Both the position numbers and the translations under genes were made by a program. The notes under the pieces were generated by a model. It was not told the DNA's origin, made no database searches, and saw nothing but the letters and a program-made list of their open reading frames with translations. A stretch of 64,000 nt of DNA from Alteromonas sp. MMG017 (GTDB lineage: Bacteria; Pseudomonadota; Gammaproteobacteria; Enterobacterales; Alteromonadaceae): assembly GCF_018100795.1 (NCBI RefSeq), contig NZ_JAGJDY010000008.1, positions 62,001-126,000 on the forward strand. Reading direction: 5' to 3'. Below, one piece after another: positions 10,890 through 19,965 of this stretch (its first letter is position 1; every line of letters begins with the position of its first letter).

Positions 10890-10908
10890 CGTCAGGTAAT
10901 TGACGTTA
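10887..10908 (+). other. Inverted repeat at the flrA stop codon
   Basis: TAACGTCA, six bases, TGACGTTA: a perfect 8-bp inverted repeat that includes the flrA stop codon. It is followed by an AT-rich stretch without a clean T run. It could be a weak terminator or an operator upstream of the flrB promoter; sequence alone does not decide. Confidence 0.5.
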
Positions 10909-10959
10909 AATTTCTTTCTGAATTTACTGTAACTGCCTGATAAATATAGTTTAAAAAAC

Positions 10960-10975
10960 TGGCATGCCTTCTGCA
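10960..10975 (+). promoter_or_regulatory. Sigma-54 promoter of flrBC
   Basis: TGGCATGCCTTCTGCA contains the invariant GG-N10-GC and agrees well with TGGCAC-N5-TTGC. It is 47 bases upstream of the flrB ATG. FlrA-dependent sigma-54 transcription of flrBC is established in Vibrio, so location and sequence agree. Confidence 0.75.
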
Positions 10976-11021
10976 GTGTAAAATCATATACACAAACCGT
11001 CTTTAAATTGACGAGAGCCAT

Positions 11022-12185
11022 ATGATTTTTGATAGCACACACGACAGCAGTACTTCATCTTCTGAACAATTCACTTCATCCTATGATGTGCCTAGTGTCG
11101 AGCATGCGCTTGAGGCTGCAACACCGTCGTATGTGAGTGAAGCAGAAGTCAGTTCACTTCGTCGTCAAGCTAGTCGTTTGGAAAACTTGCTTCAAGTCAT
11201 GCCTGCAGGCGTCATTGTTATTGACGGCAAAGGGGTTGTACGTCAAGCCAATGACTTAGCTAAAGCATTGCTGGGCGAGCCGCTAGAAGAACAAGTATGG
11301 CGTAGCATCATTTCTCGCTCATTTAACCCTCGTGCAGACGATGGTCATGAAGTGTCATTGGTAGATGGTCGTCGCGTTAAACTTTCTATCACGCCGCTAG
11401 AAGACGAGCCAGGGCAGCTTATTGTAATTACAGACTTGACGGAAACCCGTCGGCTTCAAGCCAGTGTCAGTCATATGCAGCGGTTATCTTCATTAGGCAA
11501 AATGGTGGCATCGCTTGCGCATCAGATTCGTACGCCTTTATCCGCAGCTATGCTCTATGCCTCTAATTTAACGCGAAAAGATTTACCGCAGCATGCATCT
11601 GAGCAATTTGCTCGAAAGATGACAGACAGGCTTAAAGAGTTAGAAAGCCAAGTTAATGACATGCTGCTGTTTGCCAAATCCGGCGAGCAACAAGTGGTTA
11701 ATGGTTTATCGCTCGCCAGTTTGCGAGAAGCTATTGAGCCCAACGCGCAAACTATCACCGCGCAGCATGCACAAAAAATTGCGTTTAATGGCTTCGATTC
11801 AACCGATGCACTTATCACGGGCAACCTCACTGCGCTACAAGGTGCTGTATTGAATCTTATCCAAAATGCGAGTCAGGTTACGCCCAAGGGTTACACGGTG
11901 TCGATTAATGCGGTAGTACATGAAGATAGCGTACTGCTTTGCGTTAATGATAAGGGGCCTGGTGTACCAAATACCTTAATCAATAAAATATTTGAGCCGT
12001 TTTTTACCACCAAAACCCATGGCACAGGGCTGGGGTTAGCCGTGGTGAAATCGGTAGCTAAAGCACATAACGGCTCGCTTAGCGTGGTAAATCTTAATGA
12101 AGGTGGTGCCTGCTTTACGCTTTCATTACCTTGTAATACTCAGGCTATCGGGCAACACAATAAGCCTCACTCAAATGTCGCTTAA
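11022..12185 (+). CDS. flrB: Flagellar sensor histidine kinase FlrB
   Basis: A 387-residue cytoplasmic kinase with no membrane segment. A PAS-like region covers about residues 60-140. It is followed by a HisKA domain with the phosphorylated histidine in SLAHQIRTPLSAAML and an HATPase domain with NLIQNASQ (N box), NDKGPGVP (G1) and THGTGLGLAV (G2). FlrB phosphorylates FlrC to switch on class III genes. It lies immediately before flrC, with 18 bases between stop and start. The upstream sigma-54 site places it under FlrA. Confidence 0.92.
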   Translation: MIFDSTHDSSTSSSEQFTSSYDVPSVEHALEAATPSYVSEAEVSSLRRQASRLENLLQVMPAGVIVIDGKGVVRQANDLAKALLGEPLEEQVWRSIISRSFNPRADDGHEVSLVDGRRVKLSITPLEDEPGQLIVITDLTETRRLQASVSHMQRLSSLGKMVASLAHQIRTPLSAAMLYASNLTRKDLPQHASEQFARKMTDRLKELESQVNDMLLFAKSGEQQVVNGLSLASLREAIEPNAQTITAQHAQKIAFNGFDSTDALITGNLTALQGAVLNLIQNASQVTPKGYTVSINAVVHEDSVLLCVNDKGPGVPNTLINKIFEPFFTTKTHGTGLGLAVVKSVAKAHNGSLSVVNLNEGGACFTLSLPCNTQAIGQHNKPHSNVA

Positions 12186-12203
12186 TTGCTAGGAGAATTA
12201 GAA

Positions 12204-13544
12204 ATGTCTAAAACAACTATTCTTATCGTGGAAGATGATGCTGGATTACGCGAAGCGTTGTACGACACCTTATTACTAGGCGATTACGATGTTGTGGATG
12301 CCGACTGTGCCGAGGCTGCGCTAATGGTATTGGCGGGGAGAAAGATAGATCTCGTGGTAAGTGATATCCAAATGGGTGAAATGAGTGGGCTTGCTTTATT
12401 AAAAAGCATCAAGACGAAATACCCTCAACTGCCCGTATTATTAATGACAGCGTATGCCACCATCGATGACGCCGTGCAGGCCATGCGAGATGGGGCTACT
12501 GATTATTTGTCCAAACCATTCGCCCCTGAAGTGCTACTTAATCTTGTTGGACGCTATGCGCCTGCTCAAAAAGTAGAATCTTGCACGCCTATAGTAGCTG
12601 ACCCTTCAAGTTTGAAATTACTCGAATTATCAAGAAAAGTGGCGAAGTCAGAAGCGACCGTAATGGTGCTTGGGCCAAGTGGTTCTGGTAAGGAAGTACT
12701 TTCTCGCTATATACACGACCAGTCTTCTCGCGCAGATGCACCTTTTGTAGCAATCAACTGCGCAGCTATTCCTGAAAATATGCTTGAAGCTACCTTATTT
12801 GGTTATGAGAAAGGCGCGTTTACTGGCGCTATTCAAGCTTGCCCAGGTAAGTTTGAACAAGCCCAGGGCGGAACGCTATTATTAGATGAAATTACCGAAA
12901 TGGATTTAGCGCTTCAGGCGAAACTACTTCGTGTTATTCAAGAGCGTGAAGTAGAGCGGCTTGGTGGTCGTAAAACAATTAAATTAGATGTGCGAGTTAT
13001 TGCAACCAGTAACCGAGATTTACGTAAAGCGGTAGAGCTTGGAAACTTCCGAGAAGATTTATATTACCGTTTAAATGTCTTCCCTATCACGTGGCGCCCA
13101 CTCGCAGAGCGTCCAGGTGATATTGTACCTCTAGCAGAACACCTTATTAATCGTCACACGAGTGTGCAAGGCTTAGGTAATGTGCGTCTCAGTGCAGCGG
13201 CACGAAATAAGTTGGCGCAATACACATGGCCAGGTAACGTGCGAGAGCTTGAAAACGTTATTCAGCGGGCACTTATACTGTGTGAAGATGGCAGTATAGA
13301 GTCTGGTGACTTGATGATTGATATGGCCGTGCATGACGAGATGGAAGTAAGGCAGGAGGAATCTGAAGACAATAGTCGTCTTGGATCGGAGCTTCGCCAG
13401 CAGGAGCATCAAATTATTCTTGATACACTTACCCTGTGCAACGGTAAGCGTAAAGATGTAGCTGAAAAATTGGGTATTAGCCCTCGAACCTTACGCTATA
13501 AGTTAGCTAGAATGCGTGAAGATGGGATTGAATTGCCGGCCTAA
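12204..13544 (+). CDS. flrC: Flagellar sigma-54 response regulator FlrC
   Basis: A 446-residue NtrC-family regulator. The receiver domain (about 4-120) has acidic VEDD and the phospho-acceptor aspartate in VVSDIQMGEM. The AAA+ domain has GPSGSGKE, GAFTGA and GGTLLLDEIT. The C-terminal helix-turn-helix is near RKDVAEKLGISPRTLRYKL. ATG 12204 is chosen because AGGAG lies eight bases upstream. An in-frame TTG 18 bases earlier has no such site. Phosphorylated FlrC activates sigma-54 promoters such as those before fliE, fliK and flhA. Confidence 0.93.
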   Translation: MSKTTILIVEDDAGLREALYDTLLLGDYDVVDADCAEAALMVLAGRKIDLVVSDIQMGEMSGLALLKSIKTKYPQLPVLLMTAYATIDDAVQAMRDGATDYLSKPFAPEVLLNLVGRYAPAQKVESCTPIVADPSSLKLLELSRKVAKSEATVMVLGPSGSGKEVLSRYIHDQSSRADAPFVAINCAAIPENMLEATLFGYEKGAFTGAIQACPGKFEQAQGGTLLLDEITEMDLALQAKLLRVIQEREVERLGGRKTIKLDVRVIATSNRDLRKAVELGNFREDLYYRLNVFPITWRPLAERPGDIVPLAEHLINRHTSVQGLGNVRLSAAARNKLAQYTWPGNVRELENVIQRALILCEDGSIESGDLMIDMAVHDEMEVRQEESEDNSRLGSELRQQEHQIILDTLTLCNGKRKDVAEKLGISPRTLRYKLARMREDGIELPA

Positions 13545-13569
13545 CATCTTAAACTAGCTTGGTAATAAA

Positions 13570-13594
13570 GAGGGGCGGTTAGCCCCTTATTTTT
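13570..13594 (+). terminator. Terminator after flrC
   Basis: Stem AGGGGC / GCCCCT with loop GGTTA, then TATTTTT. It separates the flrBC transcript from the fliE operon. Confidence 0.8.
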
Positions 13595-13678
13595 AATGCT
13601 TTAGCTGCGGTGCTTTTAGTATTGTGCTTGCAGTTGCGCTTGTATTTATACTTGCTTGGACCGGGCGTTACGGAAACG

Positions 13679-13694
13679 TGGTATACCTTCTGCG
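13679..13694 (+). promoter_or_regulatory. Second sigma-54-like site upstream of fliE
   Basis: TGGTATACCTTCTGCG has GG-N10-GC and shares the CCTTCTGC end with the flrB promoter. It is about 260 bases before fliE, so it would give a long leader or a separate small RNA. Confidence 0.45.
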
Positions 13695-13849
13695 CTGCCA
13701 TTAAGCATTTTGCATCGCGTATTTACATAATCTTACGTCTATTCACTTTCTTGACGCTATTTTTTCCTCTCTGTCATAAAATTGGCAACCCCCCTTAAAA
13801 ACGCTATAACCTATTGCTTTTAAATGGCTTTTACATAGTTTTTTAAAGT

Positions 13850-13865
13850 TGGCTTGCCGCTTGCT
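13850..13865 (+). promoter_or_regulatory. Sigma-54 promoter of the fliE operon
   Basis: TGGCTTGCCGCTTGCT has GG-N10-GC and the conserved TTGCT end. It lies 75 bases before the fliE start. In Vibrio the fliE operon is sigma-54 dependent. Confidence 0.7.
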
Positions 13866-13939
13866 TATAGTTAAACATAAGTAATTAAAACGCATTGTCG
13901 TTAAGTGGCAATTCCCCACCGACATTCGAAGGAGTGGTT

Positions 13940-14269
13940 ATGGACGTTAAAGCCAATAGTTTGTACCAAGAAATGCAAAGCATGATTGGGCAAACTCGTA
14001 TGCCTGCAAACGAACTTCAACCATCAAACGAGATTAATCCCTCGGCCAACGAGTTCTCTACCATGCTTAAGCAAGCGGTAGATGGGGTTAATGGTATGCA
14101 ATTAGAATCTAAAGATTTACAGCAGCGGTTTGAAATGGGTGATAAGTCACTAAGCCTTGCCGAAGTTATGCTAACTAAAGAAAAAGCAGGCATAGCTTTT
14201 GAGGCCACAGTGCAAGTACGTAACAAGGTACTTGAAGCTTATAAAACCATTATGAACATGCCGGTGTAG
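13940..14269 (+). CDS. fliE: Flagellar hook-basal body protein FliE
   Basis: A 109-residue FliE with the conserved C-terminal part: SLAEVMLTKEKAGIAFEATVQVRNKVLEAYKTIMNMPV. FliE joins the MS ring to the proximal rod. The ATG at 13940 has GGAG upstream and gives the family's usual length; an in-frame start 45 bases earlier would add residues with no homology. It is the first gene of fliEFGHIJ. Confidence 0.93.
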   Translation: MDVKANSLYQEMQSMIGQTRMPANELQPSNEINPSANEFSTMLKQAVDGVNGMQLESKDLQQRFEMGDKSLSLAEVMLTKEKAGIAFEATVQVRNKVLEAYKTIMNMPV

Positions 14270-14281
14270 TTGGAGTAAGTC

Positions 14282-15976
14282 ATGGCTGAAGCAACAGGCA
14301 CAAATTTAACCGTTAACGACCCTTCCATTGGGAACGATAGCGAGCCTGAGAATAAATCAGGATTCATGGATACCTTAGGCAGTGCAGACATGATGCGCCA
14401 AATGGCGTTAGTGGTAGTGCTCGTTATATGTGTCGCCATTGCAGTCTTTATATTAATTTGGGCGCAAGAGCCTGATTTTCGTCCGTTAGCAAAAATGGAA
14501 ACCCAAGAGCTTATTGAAACCTTGGATTACATGGACGCTAACCAAATTGAATATCGTTTAGAGGGAAATACGGTATACGTTCGAAGTGACGAATTTCAAA
14601 CTATACGCTTAGGCATGACGCGTCAGGGCTTAACCGGCTCTTCTGATGCTGGAACCGATATTATCATGCAGGACATGGGATTCGGGGTAAGCCAGCGGGT
14701 AGAGATGGAACGCTTGAAACACGCCCGTGAGCAACAAATCGCTGCCACTATCGAAGATATCTCAAGTATACAAAAAGCACGGGTTCTATTGGCGATGCCA
14801 AAAGAAAATGTGTTTGCTCGCCGTGAGAAAAAAGCCTCGGCTACTGTAGTACTAACCGCCAAGCGCGGCAAAGTGATTGCAGGAGAGGAAGTTGACTCAG
14901 TTATCGATATCGTGGCGTCAGCGGTACAAAACATGGAGCCTTCTGCGGTAACGGTTACCGATAGCAATGGCAGGTTACTAAATTCGGGTTCACAAGACTC
15001 ACTAAGCGCTCGAGCACGAAAAGAATATGAAATTGAAAGGCAGCGTGAACAAGAATACCTAGAAAAAATTGATGCTATTCTTATTCCAGTTCTAGGCATC
15101 GGTAATTACACCGCGCAAGCGGATGTCAGTATGGATTTTACTGCGCTTGAGCAAACTCAGCGCAGTTATAACCCTGATTTACCGGCTGTTCGTAGCGAAA
15201 TGATCAACGAACAAAATAGCGTGGGTGGTGGTGCCATGGGGATTCCTGGTGCGCTAACTAACCAACCTCCGTTAGACTCAAATATTCCTGAAAATCCAGA
15301 AGCAGGTGCACAAGCTACGTTGCCAGGCAGCACATCGAAAGTCTCTACTCGAAACTACGAGCTGGACACCACCATTAGTCATACCAAAAAACAAAGTGGC
15401 GTAATCCGCAGGTTAAGCGTATCGGTGGCGGTAGACTATCTTCAAGTTACTGGTGAAGATGGCACTACCTCGGCAGAGCCTCGTAATCAAGAAGCCTTGT
15501 TAAACATTCGCCGTCTGCTACAAGGTGGTGTTGGGTTTGACGTGACCCGTGGCGATTCGTTAGAAGTCGTGAGTGTGCCTTTCACCCGTATGGATGATGG
15601 TATTATTGAAGATGCGCCAATATGGGAACAGCCTGCATTTTTGCCTATACTTAAGCTAGTTATTGGTGGTTTGGTTATTATCGTGCTTATCATCTTTGTG
15701 ATAAGACCAATGCTACGTCGCTTGATTAACCCAGATGAGTCTAAAGAAGCGGATGACTTTGATGCAGACGAAGGCCTAGATCTTGGTGACGAAACCATTA
15801 GCATGCTGTCTTCTGATTTCGATGAAGGTCAAGTGGGCTTTGCGGCAGATGGCTCACTAATGCTGCCAGATTTACATAAAGATGAAGACGTATTAAAAGC
15901 GGTTCGTGCACTGGTTGCGAACGAACCTGAATTGTCAGCCCAGGTTGTTAAGGGCTGGCTGATGCAAGATGAGTAA
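14282..15976 (+). CDS. fliF: Flagellar MS-ring protein FliF
   Basis: A 564-residue protein with a first membrane segment near residues 42-60 and a second near 460-480. The ring-building secretin-like periplasmic domain lies between them, including QEPDFRPLAKME, FQTIRLGMTRQGL and the ARVLLAMPKENVF segment. The short cytoplasmic C-terminus binds FliG. GGAG lies before the start, 12 bases after fliE. Confidence 0.95.
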   Translation: MAEATGTNLTVNDPSIGNDSEPENKSGFMDTLGSADMMRQMALVVVLVICVAIAVFILIWAQEPDFRPLAKMETQELIETLDYMDANQIEYRLEGNTVYVRSDEFQTIRLGMTRQGLTGSSDAGTDIIMQDMGFGVSQRVEMERLKHAREQQIAATIEDISSIQKARVLLAMPKENVFARREKKASATVVLTAKRGKVIAGEEVDSVIDIVASAVQNMEPSAVTVTDSNGRLLNSGSQDSLSARARKEYEIERQREQEYLEKIDAILIPVLGIGNYTAQADVSMDFTALEQTQRSYNPDLPAVRSEMINEQNSVGGGAMGIPGALTNQPPLDSNIPENPEAGAQATLPGSTSKVSTRNYELDTTISHTKKQSGVIRRLSVSVAVDYLQVTGEDGTTSAEPRNQEALLNIRRLLQGGVGFDVTRGDSLEVVSVPFTRMDDGIIEDAPIWEQPAFLPILKLVIGGLVIIVLIIFVIRPMLRRLINPDESKEADDFDADEGLDLGDETISMLSSDFDEGQVGFAADGSLMLPDLHKDEDVLKAVRALVANEPELSAQVVKGWLMQDE

Positions 15977-15989
15977 GTGAGAGCGTATT

Positions 15990-17030
15990 ATGGCTGAAGA
16001 ACTTGCCACTACTGAAGAAGCGTCCTATGACGTCAGTAAGTTAGAAGGGGTTGAAAAAGCCGCTATCTTGCTTCTGAGTTTGTCTGAAGAAGACGCTGCA
16101 CAAATTTTAAAACATCTTGAGCCAAAGCAAGTTCAAAAGCTAGGCTCTGAGATGGCAAAAGTGGATGATATGACACAGACAAAAATTACGTCTGTGCATA
16201 AACACTTTATTGAAGAGATTCAAAACTACAGTACTATCGGCTTCCAAAGCCAAGACTTTGTTAAGCGAGCCCTTACCGCTGCATTAGGTGAAGATAAAGC
16301 GGCTAACTTAATTGACCAAATTCTGATGGGAAGTGGGGCGAAAGGTCTCGATTCGTTGAAGTGGATGGACTCGAAGCAAGTAGCCAGTATCATCCGAAAC
16401 GAACACCCTCAGATTCAAACTATTGTATTGTCGTACTTAGAGCCAGAACAGAGTGCCGAAATATTGGCACAGTTCCCAGAAAAAGTACGCTTAGACTTAC
16501 TTATGCGTATTGCTAACCTTGAAGAAGTTCAGCCTGCTGCACTGCAAGAGCTTAACGAAATCATGGAGAAACAGTTCGCCGGTCAAGCGGGTACGCAAGC
16601 GGCTAAAATGGGCGGCCTGAAATCTGCTGCGAACATCATGAACTACCTTGATACCGCTATTGAAGGTCAGTTGATGGATGCTATCCGTGAACAAGACGAA
16701 GAAATGAGTCAGCAAATTCAAGATCTCATGTTCGTATTCGACAACTTAGTCGATGTAGACGACAAAGGTATTCAAGCTATCTTGCGCGAAGTGCAACAAG
16801 ATGCGCTGCTTAAGTCGATTAAAGGTGCGGACGAAGAGCTTAAGAACAAGATTATGAAAAACATGTCGAAGCGAGCGGCAGAAATGCTTAACGACGACCT
16901 TGAAGCCTTGGGGCCTGTACGTATATCTGAAGTTGAAACCGCACAGAAAGAAATTCTCTCTGTTGCCAGAAGACTTTCCGATTCAGGTGAAATTATGCTG
17001 GGCGGCGGAGGCGGTGAAGAGTTCTTATAA
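15990..17030 (+). CDS. fliG: Flagellar motor switch protein FliG
   Basis: A 346-residue switch protein. The N-terminal FliF-binding domain starts at LEGVEKAAILLLSL, the middle domain carries the NEHPQIQTIVLSYL (EHPQ) motif, and the C-terminal torque domain has the charged helix near MSKRAAEMLNDDLEALGPVR. It transmits force from the stator and sets rotation direction with FliM/FliN. It begins 14 bases after fliF. Confidence 0.95.
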   Translation: MAEELATTEEASYDVSKLEGVEKAAILLLSLSEEDAAQILKHLEPKQVQKLGSEMAKVDDMTQTKITSVHKHFIEEIQNYSTIGFQSQDFVKRALTAALGEDKAANLIDQILMGSGAKGLDSLKWMDSKQVASIIRNEHPQIQTIVLSYLEPEQSAEILAQFPEKVRLDLLMRIANLEEVQPAALQELNEIMEKQFAGQAGTQAAKMGGLKSAANIMNYLDTAIEGQLMDAIREQDEEMSQQIQDLMFVFDNLVDVDDKGIQAILREVQQDALLKSIKGADEELKNKIMKNMSKRAAEMLNDDLEALGPVRISEVETAQKEILSVARRLSDSGEIMLGGGGGEEFL

Positions 17031-17064
17031 CCCTTCATTATTTATTCGCTATTGTGGTTAAAAT

Positions 17065-17093
17065 AGGCCTTTTCACTAGTTTGCTAAAGGCCT
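17065..17093 (+). other. Inverted repeat between fliG and fliH
   Basis: AGGCCTTT, 13 bases, AAAGGCCT: a perfect 8-bp stem in the 87-base gap inside an otherwise packed operon. There is no T run after it, so it is more likely an mRNA stability or attenuation element than a full terminator. Confidence 0.5.
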
Positions 17094-17117
17094 CATGAAC
17101 GTTACCTGGGTAGATTG

Positions 17118-17903
17118 ATGTCATCAAATAAAGGCTTCAGCGACGACGAATTAAGCGATGCAAAACCTTGGGATTTGCCCTTCGTTGAACAGCCCGAAAA
17201 GCCACAAGATAAAGATAAAACCAACGCGCTAAATTTCCGTTCAGATTGGAAATACGAGCCACCAGAAGAGGAAGAGGCTGAAATCCTTCCTCCTACTGCA
17301 CAAGAAATCGAAGCGATTAGACAAGCTGCTCACGATGAAGGCTACGGACAAGGCAAAGCGCAAGGTTTTGAAGAAGGAAAAGCCGAAGGCCTAGCGCTAG
17401 GACTTAATGAAGGTCGTGAGTCTGGTCATGCTGAGGGGCTTGAGCAAGGATTAGAAGAAGGTAAGGGCTTAATTTCCTCGCAAGTTGAAGTTTGGCAGCA
17501 ACTTATTGAAAAACTTCATACGCCATTATCACAAGCTAACGACGAAACCCGCGATCAGCTGGTTAAGCTTGCAGTTACTCTTGCTAAATCTGTGATCAAA
17601 ACCGAAATTACGTCAAACGAGCAAGTGATTTTGCAAGCGCTTAGCGAAGGAATGAAAGCTCTGCCGGTTAATCAAACTCGGTATCAAATTCATATGCATC
17701 CGGATGATATAGCGCTAGTTACCGAACATTATTCCGAAGCTACGTTAAAAGAGAAAGATTGGCAGTTCATTGAAGCGCCTACTATGGAGCGAGGCGGCTG
17801 TGATATTGCGACTGAACAAAATGCTGTAGATGTTTCAATAGAACGCCGCTGTCGTGATGTGATTGACAAATTTATGGTGAATCAGGGTTTATCAGATGAC
17901 TAG
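17118..17903 (+). CDS. fliH: Flagellar export ATPase regulator FliH
   Basis: A 261-residue FliH. A glycine repeat region of G-x3-G type, near residues 75-120 (for example [18 protein letters not shown]), is the family hallmark. The C-terminal FliI-binding domain follows. FliH holds the FliI ATPase and restrains its activity. ATG 17118 is preferred to the in-frame TTG three bases earlier. The stop overlaps the fliI start by eight bases, so the two are coupled. Confidence 0.92.
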   Translation: MSSNKGFSDDELSDAKPWDLPFVEQPEKPQDKDKTNALNFRSDWKYEPPEEEEAEILPPTAQEIEAIRQAAHDEGYGQGKAQGFEEGKAEGLALGLNEGRESGHAEGLEQGLEEGKGLISSQVEVWQQLIEKLHTPLSQANDETRDQLVKLAVTLAKSVIKTEITSNEQVILQALSEGMKALPVNQTRYQIHMHPDDIALVTEHYSEATLKEKDWQFIEAPTMERGGCDIATEQNAVDVSIERRCRDVIDKFMVNQGLSDD

Positions 17904-19230
17904 CCCTTGGCATGCCCATTTTGACAGCTTGCAGAAACAAGTGTCATCACCGCCTATTGTGGCGGCAGGTAAACTTGTCAGAGGCATAGGCCTTACCCTT
18001 GAAGCTGTTGGGTGCCAACTACCAGTCGGTAGTCAGTGCCTTGTGCAAACCATTGAAGGCGAAATTGAGGCCGAAGTGGTGGGGTTTGGTGCCGATATTA
18101 CTTATCTCATGCCCACCGAAGCAGTGCGGGGCATAGTACCCGGAAGTCGGGTAATGCCGCTGAATCGACAAAGTGGCCTTGCCGTTGGCATGGGGCTGTT
18201 GGGTCGAGTGGTTGATGGCAACGGCAACCCGCTAGATGGACTTGGCGAAATTCAAACTGAAACCCGTGTACCTACTACGCGCCCCCCTATTAACCCGTTA
18301 ATTCGCCGTGCCATTACTCAGCCTATGGATGTGGGTGTTCGCGCTATTAATGCACTAAATACCGTTGGCGTAGGTCAACGCATGGGGCTTTTTGCAGGTA
18401 GTGGCGTGGGGAAAAGTGTTTTACTCGGTATGATGACCCGAGGCTGCGAAGCCGATGTGGTTGTGGTTGGCTTGGTGGGAGAACGGGGCCGAGAAGTAAA
18501 AGAGTTCATCCACGATATCTTAACCGAAGAAGAGCGCGCACGTGCGGTAGTGGTAGCAGCGCCGGCTGATACTTCACCGTTAATGCGCTTAAAGGGCTGC
18601 GAAACGGCAGTCACCATTGCTGAATACTTTCGCGATCAGGGCTTAAAAGTTTTACTGCTTATCGATTCTTTAACTCGCTATGCCATGGCGCAACGTGAAA
18701 TTGCATTAGCGGTGGGTGAGCCTCCCGCCACAAAAGGGTATCCGCCTTCGGTATTTGCCCGATTACCTGCATTGGTAGAAAGGGCGGGTAATGGTAGTGA
18801 GAAGCAAGGGTCTATTACTGCCTTTTACACGGTACTTACCGAAGGTGACGATTTACAAGATCCCATTGCCGATGCCGCACGGGCTATTTTAGATGGTCAC
18901 GTTGTGCTATCACGGACTCTCGCCGACAGTGGTCATTACCCCGCCATCGATATTGAAGCCTCTATCAGCCGTGTTATGCCGATGGTGGTCAGCGATGAAC
19001 ATCAACAGATGGCACGAAGAGTAAGACAAGTTTATTCAAACTATAAACAAAACCAAGATCTTATATCCATTGGTGCTTATGCCAAAGGTTCAGATCCTCG
19101 TATCGATTTAGCCATTCGTGCAGAGCCTGCAATTAATGCATTTCTGCAACAGGGTATGAAAAACGTATTGCCTTATGATGAATGTCTAGAAGGCATGGCG
19201 GCATTAGCGAAAGGCCTAGGGCAAGGGTAA
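17896..19230 (+). CDS. fliI: Flagellum-specific export ATP synthase FliI
   Basis: A 444-residue ATPase related to the F1 beta subunit. Walker [16 protein letters not shown] is near residue 165, [16 protein letters not shown] follows, and Walker B is [16 protein letters not shown]. It energises the flagellar type III export gate together with FliH and FliJ. The start lies inside the end of fliH. Confidence 0.95.
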   Translation: MTSPWHAHFDSLQKQVSSPPIVAAGKLVRGIGLTLEAVGCQLPVGSQCLVQTIEGEIEAEVVGFGADITYLMPTEAVRGIVPGSRVMPLNRQSGLAVGMGLLGRVVDGNGNPLDGLGEIQTETRVPTTRPPINPLIRRAITQPMDVGVRAINALNTVGVGQRMGLFAGSGVGKSVLLGMMTRGCEADVVVVGLVGERGREVKEFIHDILTEEERARAVVVAAPADTSPLMRLKGCETAVTIAEYFRDQGLKVLLLIDSLTRYAMAQREIALAVGEPPATKGYPPSVFARLPALVERAGNGSEKQGSITAFYTVLTEGDDLQDPIADAARAILDGHVVLSRTLADSGHYPAIDIEASISRVMPMVVSDEHQQMARRVRQVYSNYKQNQDLISIGAYAKGSDPRIDLAIRAEPAINAFLQQGMKNVLPYDECLEGMAALAKGLGQG

Positions 19231-19236
19231 TCAATT

Positions 19237-19683
19237 ATGTCTAAACAATTAGAACGCCTCGCTGAATTTGAACGAGAAAGAGAGCAACGCATTGCGCAAA
19301 TGTTCCAACAAGCACAGCAAAATGTGATGCAACAGAAACAAAAGCTCACTAGCCTTGAGCAATATAGAATTGATTACTTAAAGGGCATTCAGCAAACCGG
19401 CAAAGCGGGTGTAACTGCTACCCATTATCAACAGCATTTGTCGTTTGTAGGCAAATTAGATAAGGCCTGCGAGCAGCAAATGAATGTCATTGCACAAGCG
19501 AATATGGCCGCCGATCAGCGTAAACAGCTTTGGCTAAAGCAGCAGCAAAAAGTAAAAGCAGTAGAGTTGTTACTTAATAAACGTCATTTAGCTAAAGTGG
19601 CAAAAGAAGCTAGGGCAGAACAAGCTATGATGGACGAATTTGCCACGCAGAAATTTTTTAGAAGTGGAAAAACCTTTTTCTAG
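19237..19683 (+). CDS. fliJ: Flagellar export chaperone FliJ
   Basis: A 148-residue protein that is almost entirely charged alpha-helix and predicted coiled coil, rich in Gln, Lys and Glu. The start QLERLAEFEREREQRIAQMFQQA is typical of FliJ. It couples FliI to FlhA in export. It is the last gene of the fliE operon, six bases after fliI. Confidence 0.9.
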   Translation: MSKQLERLAEFEREREQRIAQMFQQAQQNVMQQKQKLTSLEQYRIDYLKGIQQTGKAGVTATHYQQHLSFVGKLDKACEQQMNVIAQANMAADQRKQLWLKQQQKVKAVELLLNKRHLAKVAKEARAEQAMMDEFATQKFFRSGKTFF

Positions 19684-19778
19684 ACAGTTTCTCTAATTTT
19701 TCATTCACCCCAAGTCGTGTACTCCAAGTCGTTCAATCCTTTCGATTTTTTAAATACCTCGTCGTTTAATCTCCACAG

Positions 19779-19794
19779 TGGAACACTCTTTGCA
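19779..19794 (+). promoter_or_regulatory. Sigma-54 promoter of the fliK operon
   Basis: TGGAACACTCTTTGCA has GG-N10-GC and the full TTGCA end. It is 172 bases upstream of fliK, giving a long leader that contains a hairpin at 19868-19903. Confidence 0.7.
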
Positions 19795-19867
19795 AATTCG
19801 TTAATCAATAATGTGTTTATACGCCTAATTTGAATACCGATATGGCAGCTTTTCTAAGCTAAATGTC

Positions 19868-19903
19868 GGCCTACAGCCCACGGACACTGGGGTTGTAGAG
19901 GCC
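19868..19903 (+). other. Imperfect hairpin in the fliK leader
   Basis: GGCCTACAGCCC and GGGGTTGTAGAGGCC pair with one bulged A and one mismatch around a nine-base loop. No T run follows. It lies between the sigma-54 site and fliK, so it would be in the 5' untranslated RNA. Confidence 0.5.
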
Positions 19904-19965
19904 AAACGATTCAATCTGGGTTTTCATAGTTCTGACTTACAAAGTCATAGCAGGACGGTAAAAAT

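Larger units (their letters stand above)
13545..13939 (+). other. 395-base intergenic region between flrC and fliE
   Basis: No convincing gene. It holds the flrC terminator, two sites with the sigma-54 GG-N10-GC pattern (13679 and 13850) and an AT-rich leader into fliE. A 62-codon open frame from 13610 has no ribosome site and odd composition, and I do not count it as a gene. Confidence 0.7.

Noticed and set aside
13610..13798. A 62-codon open frame between flrC and fliE.
   Set aside because: No ribosome site, composition rich in Leu/Phe/Cys from AT-rich non-coding DNA, and it overlaps promoter-like sites.
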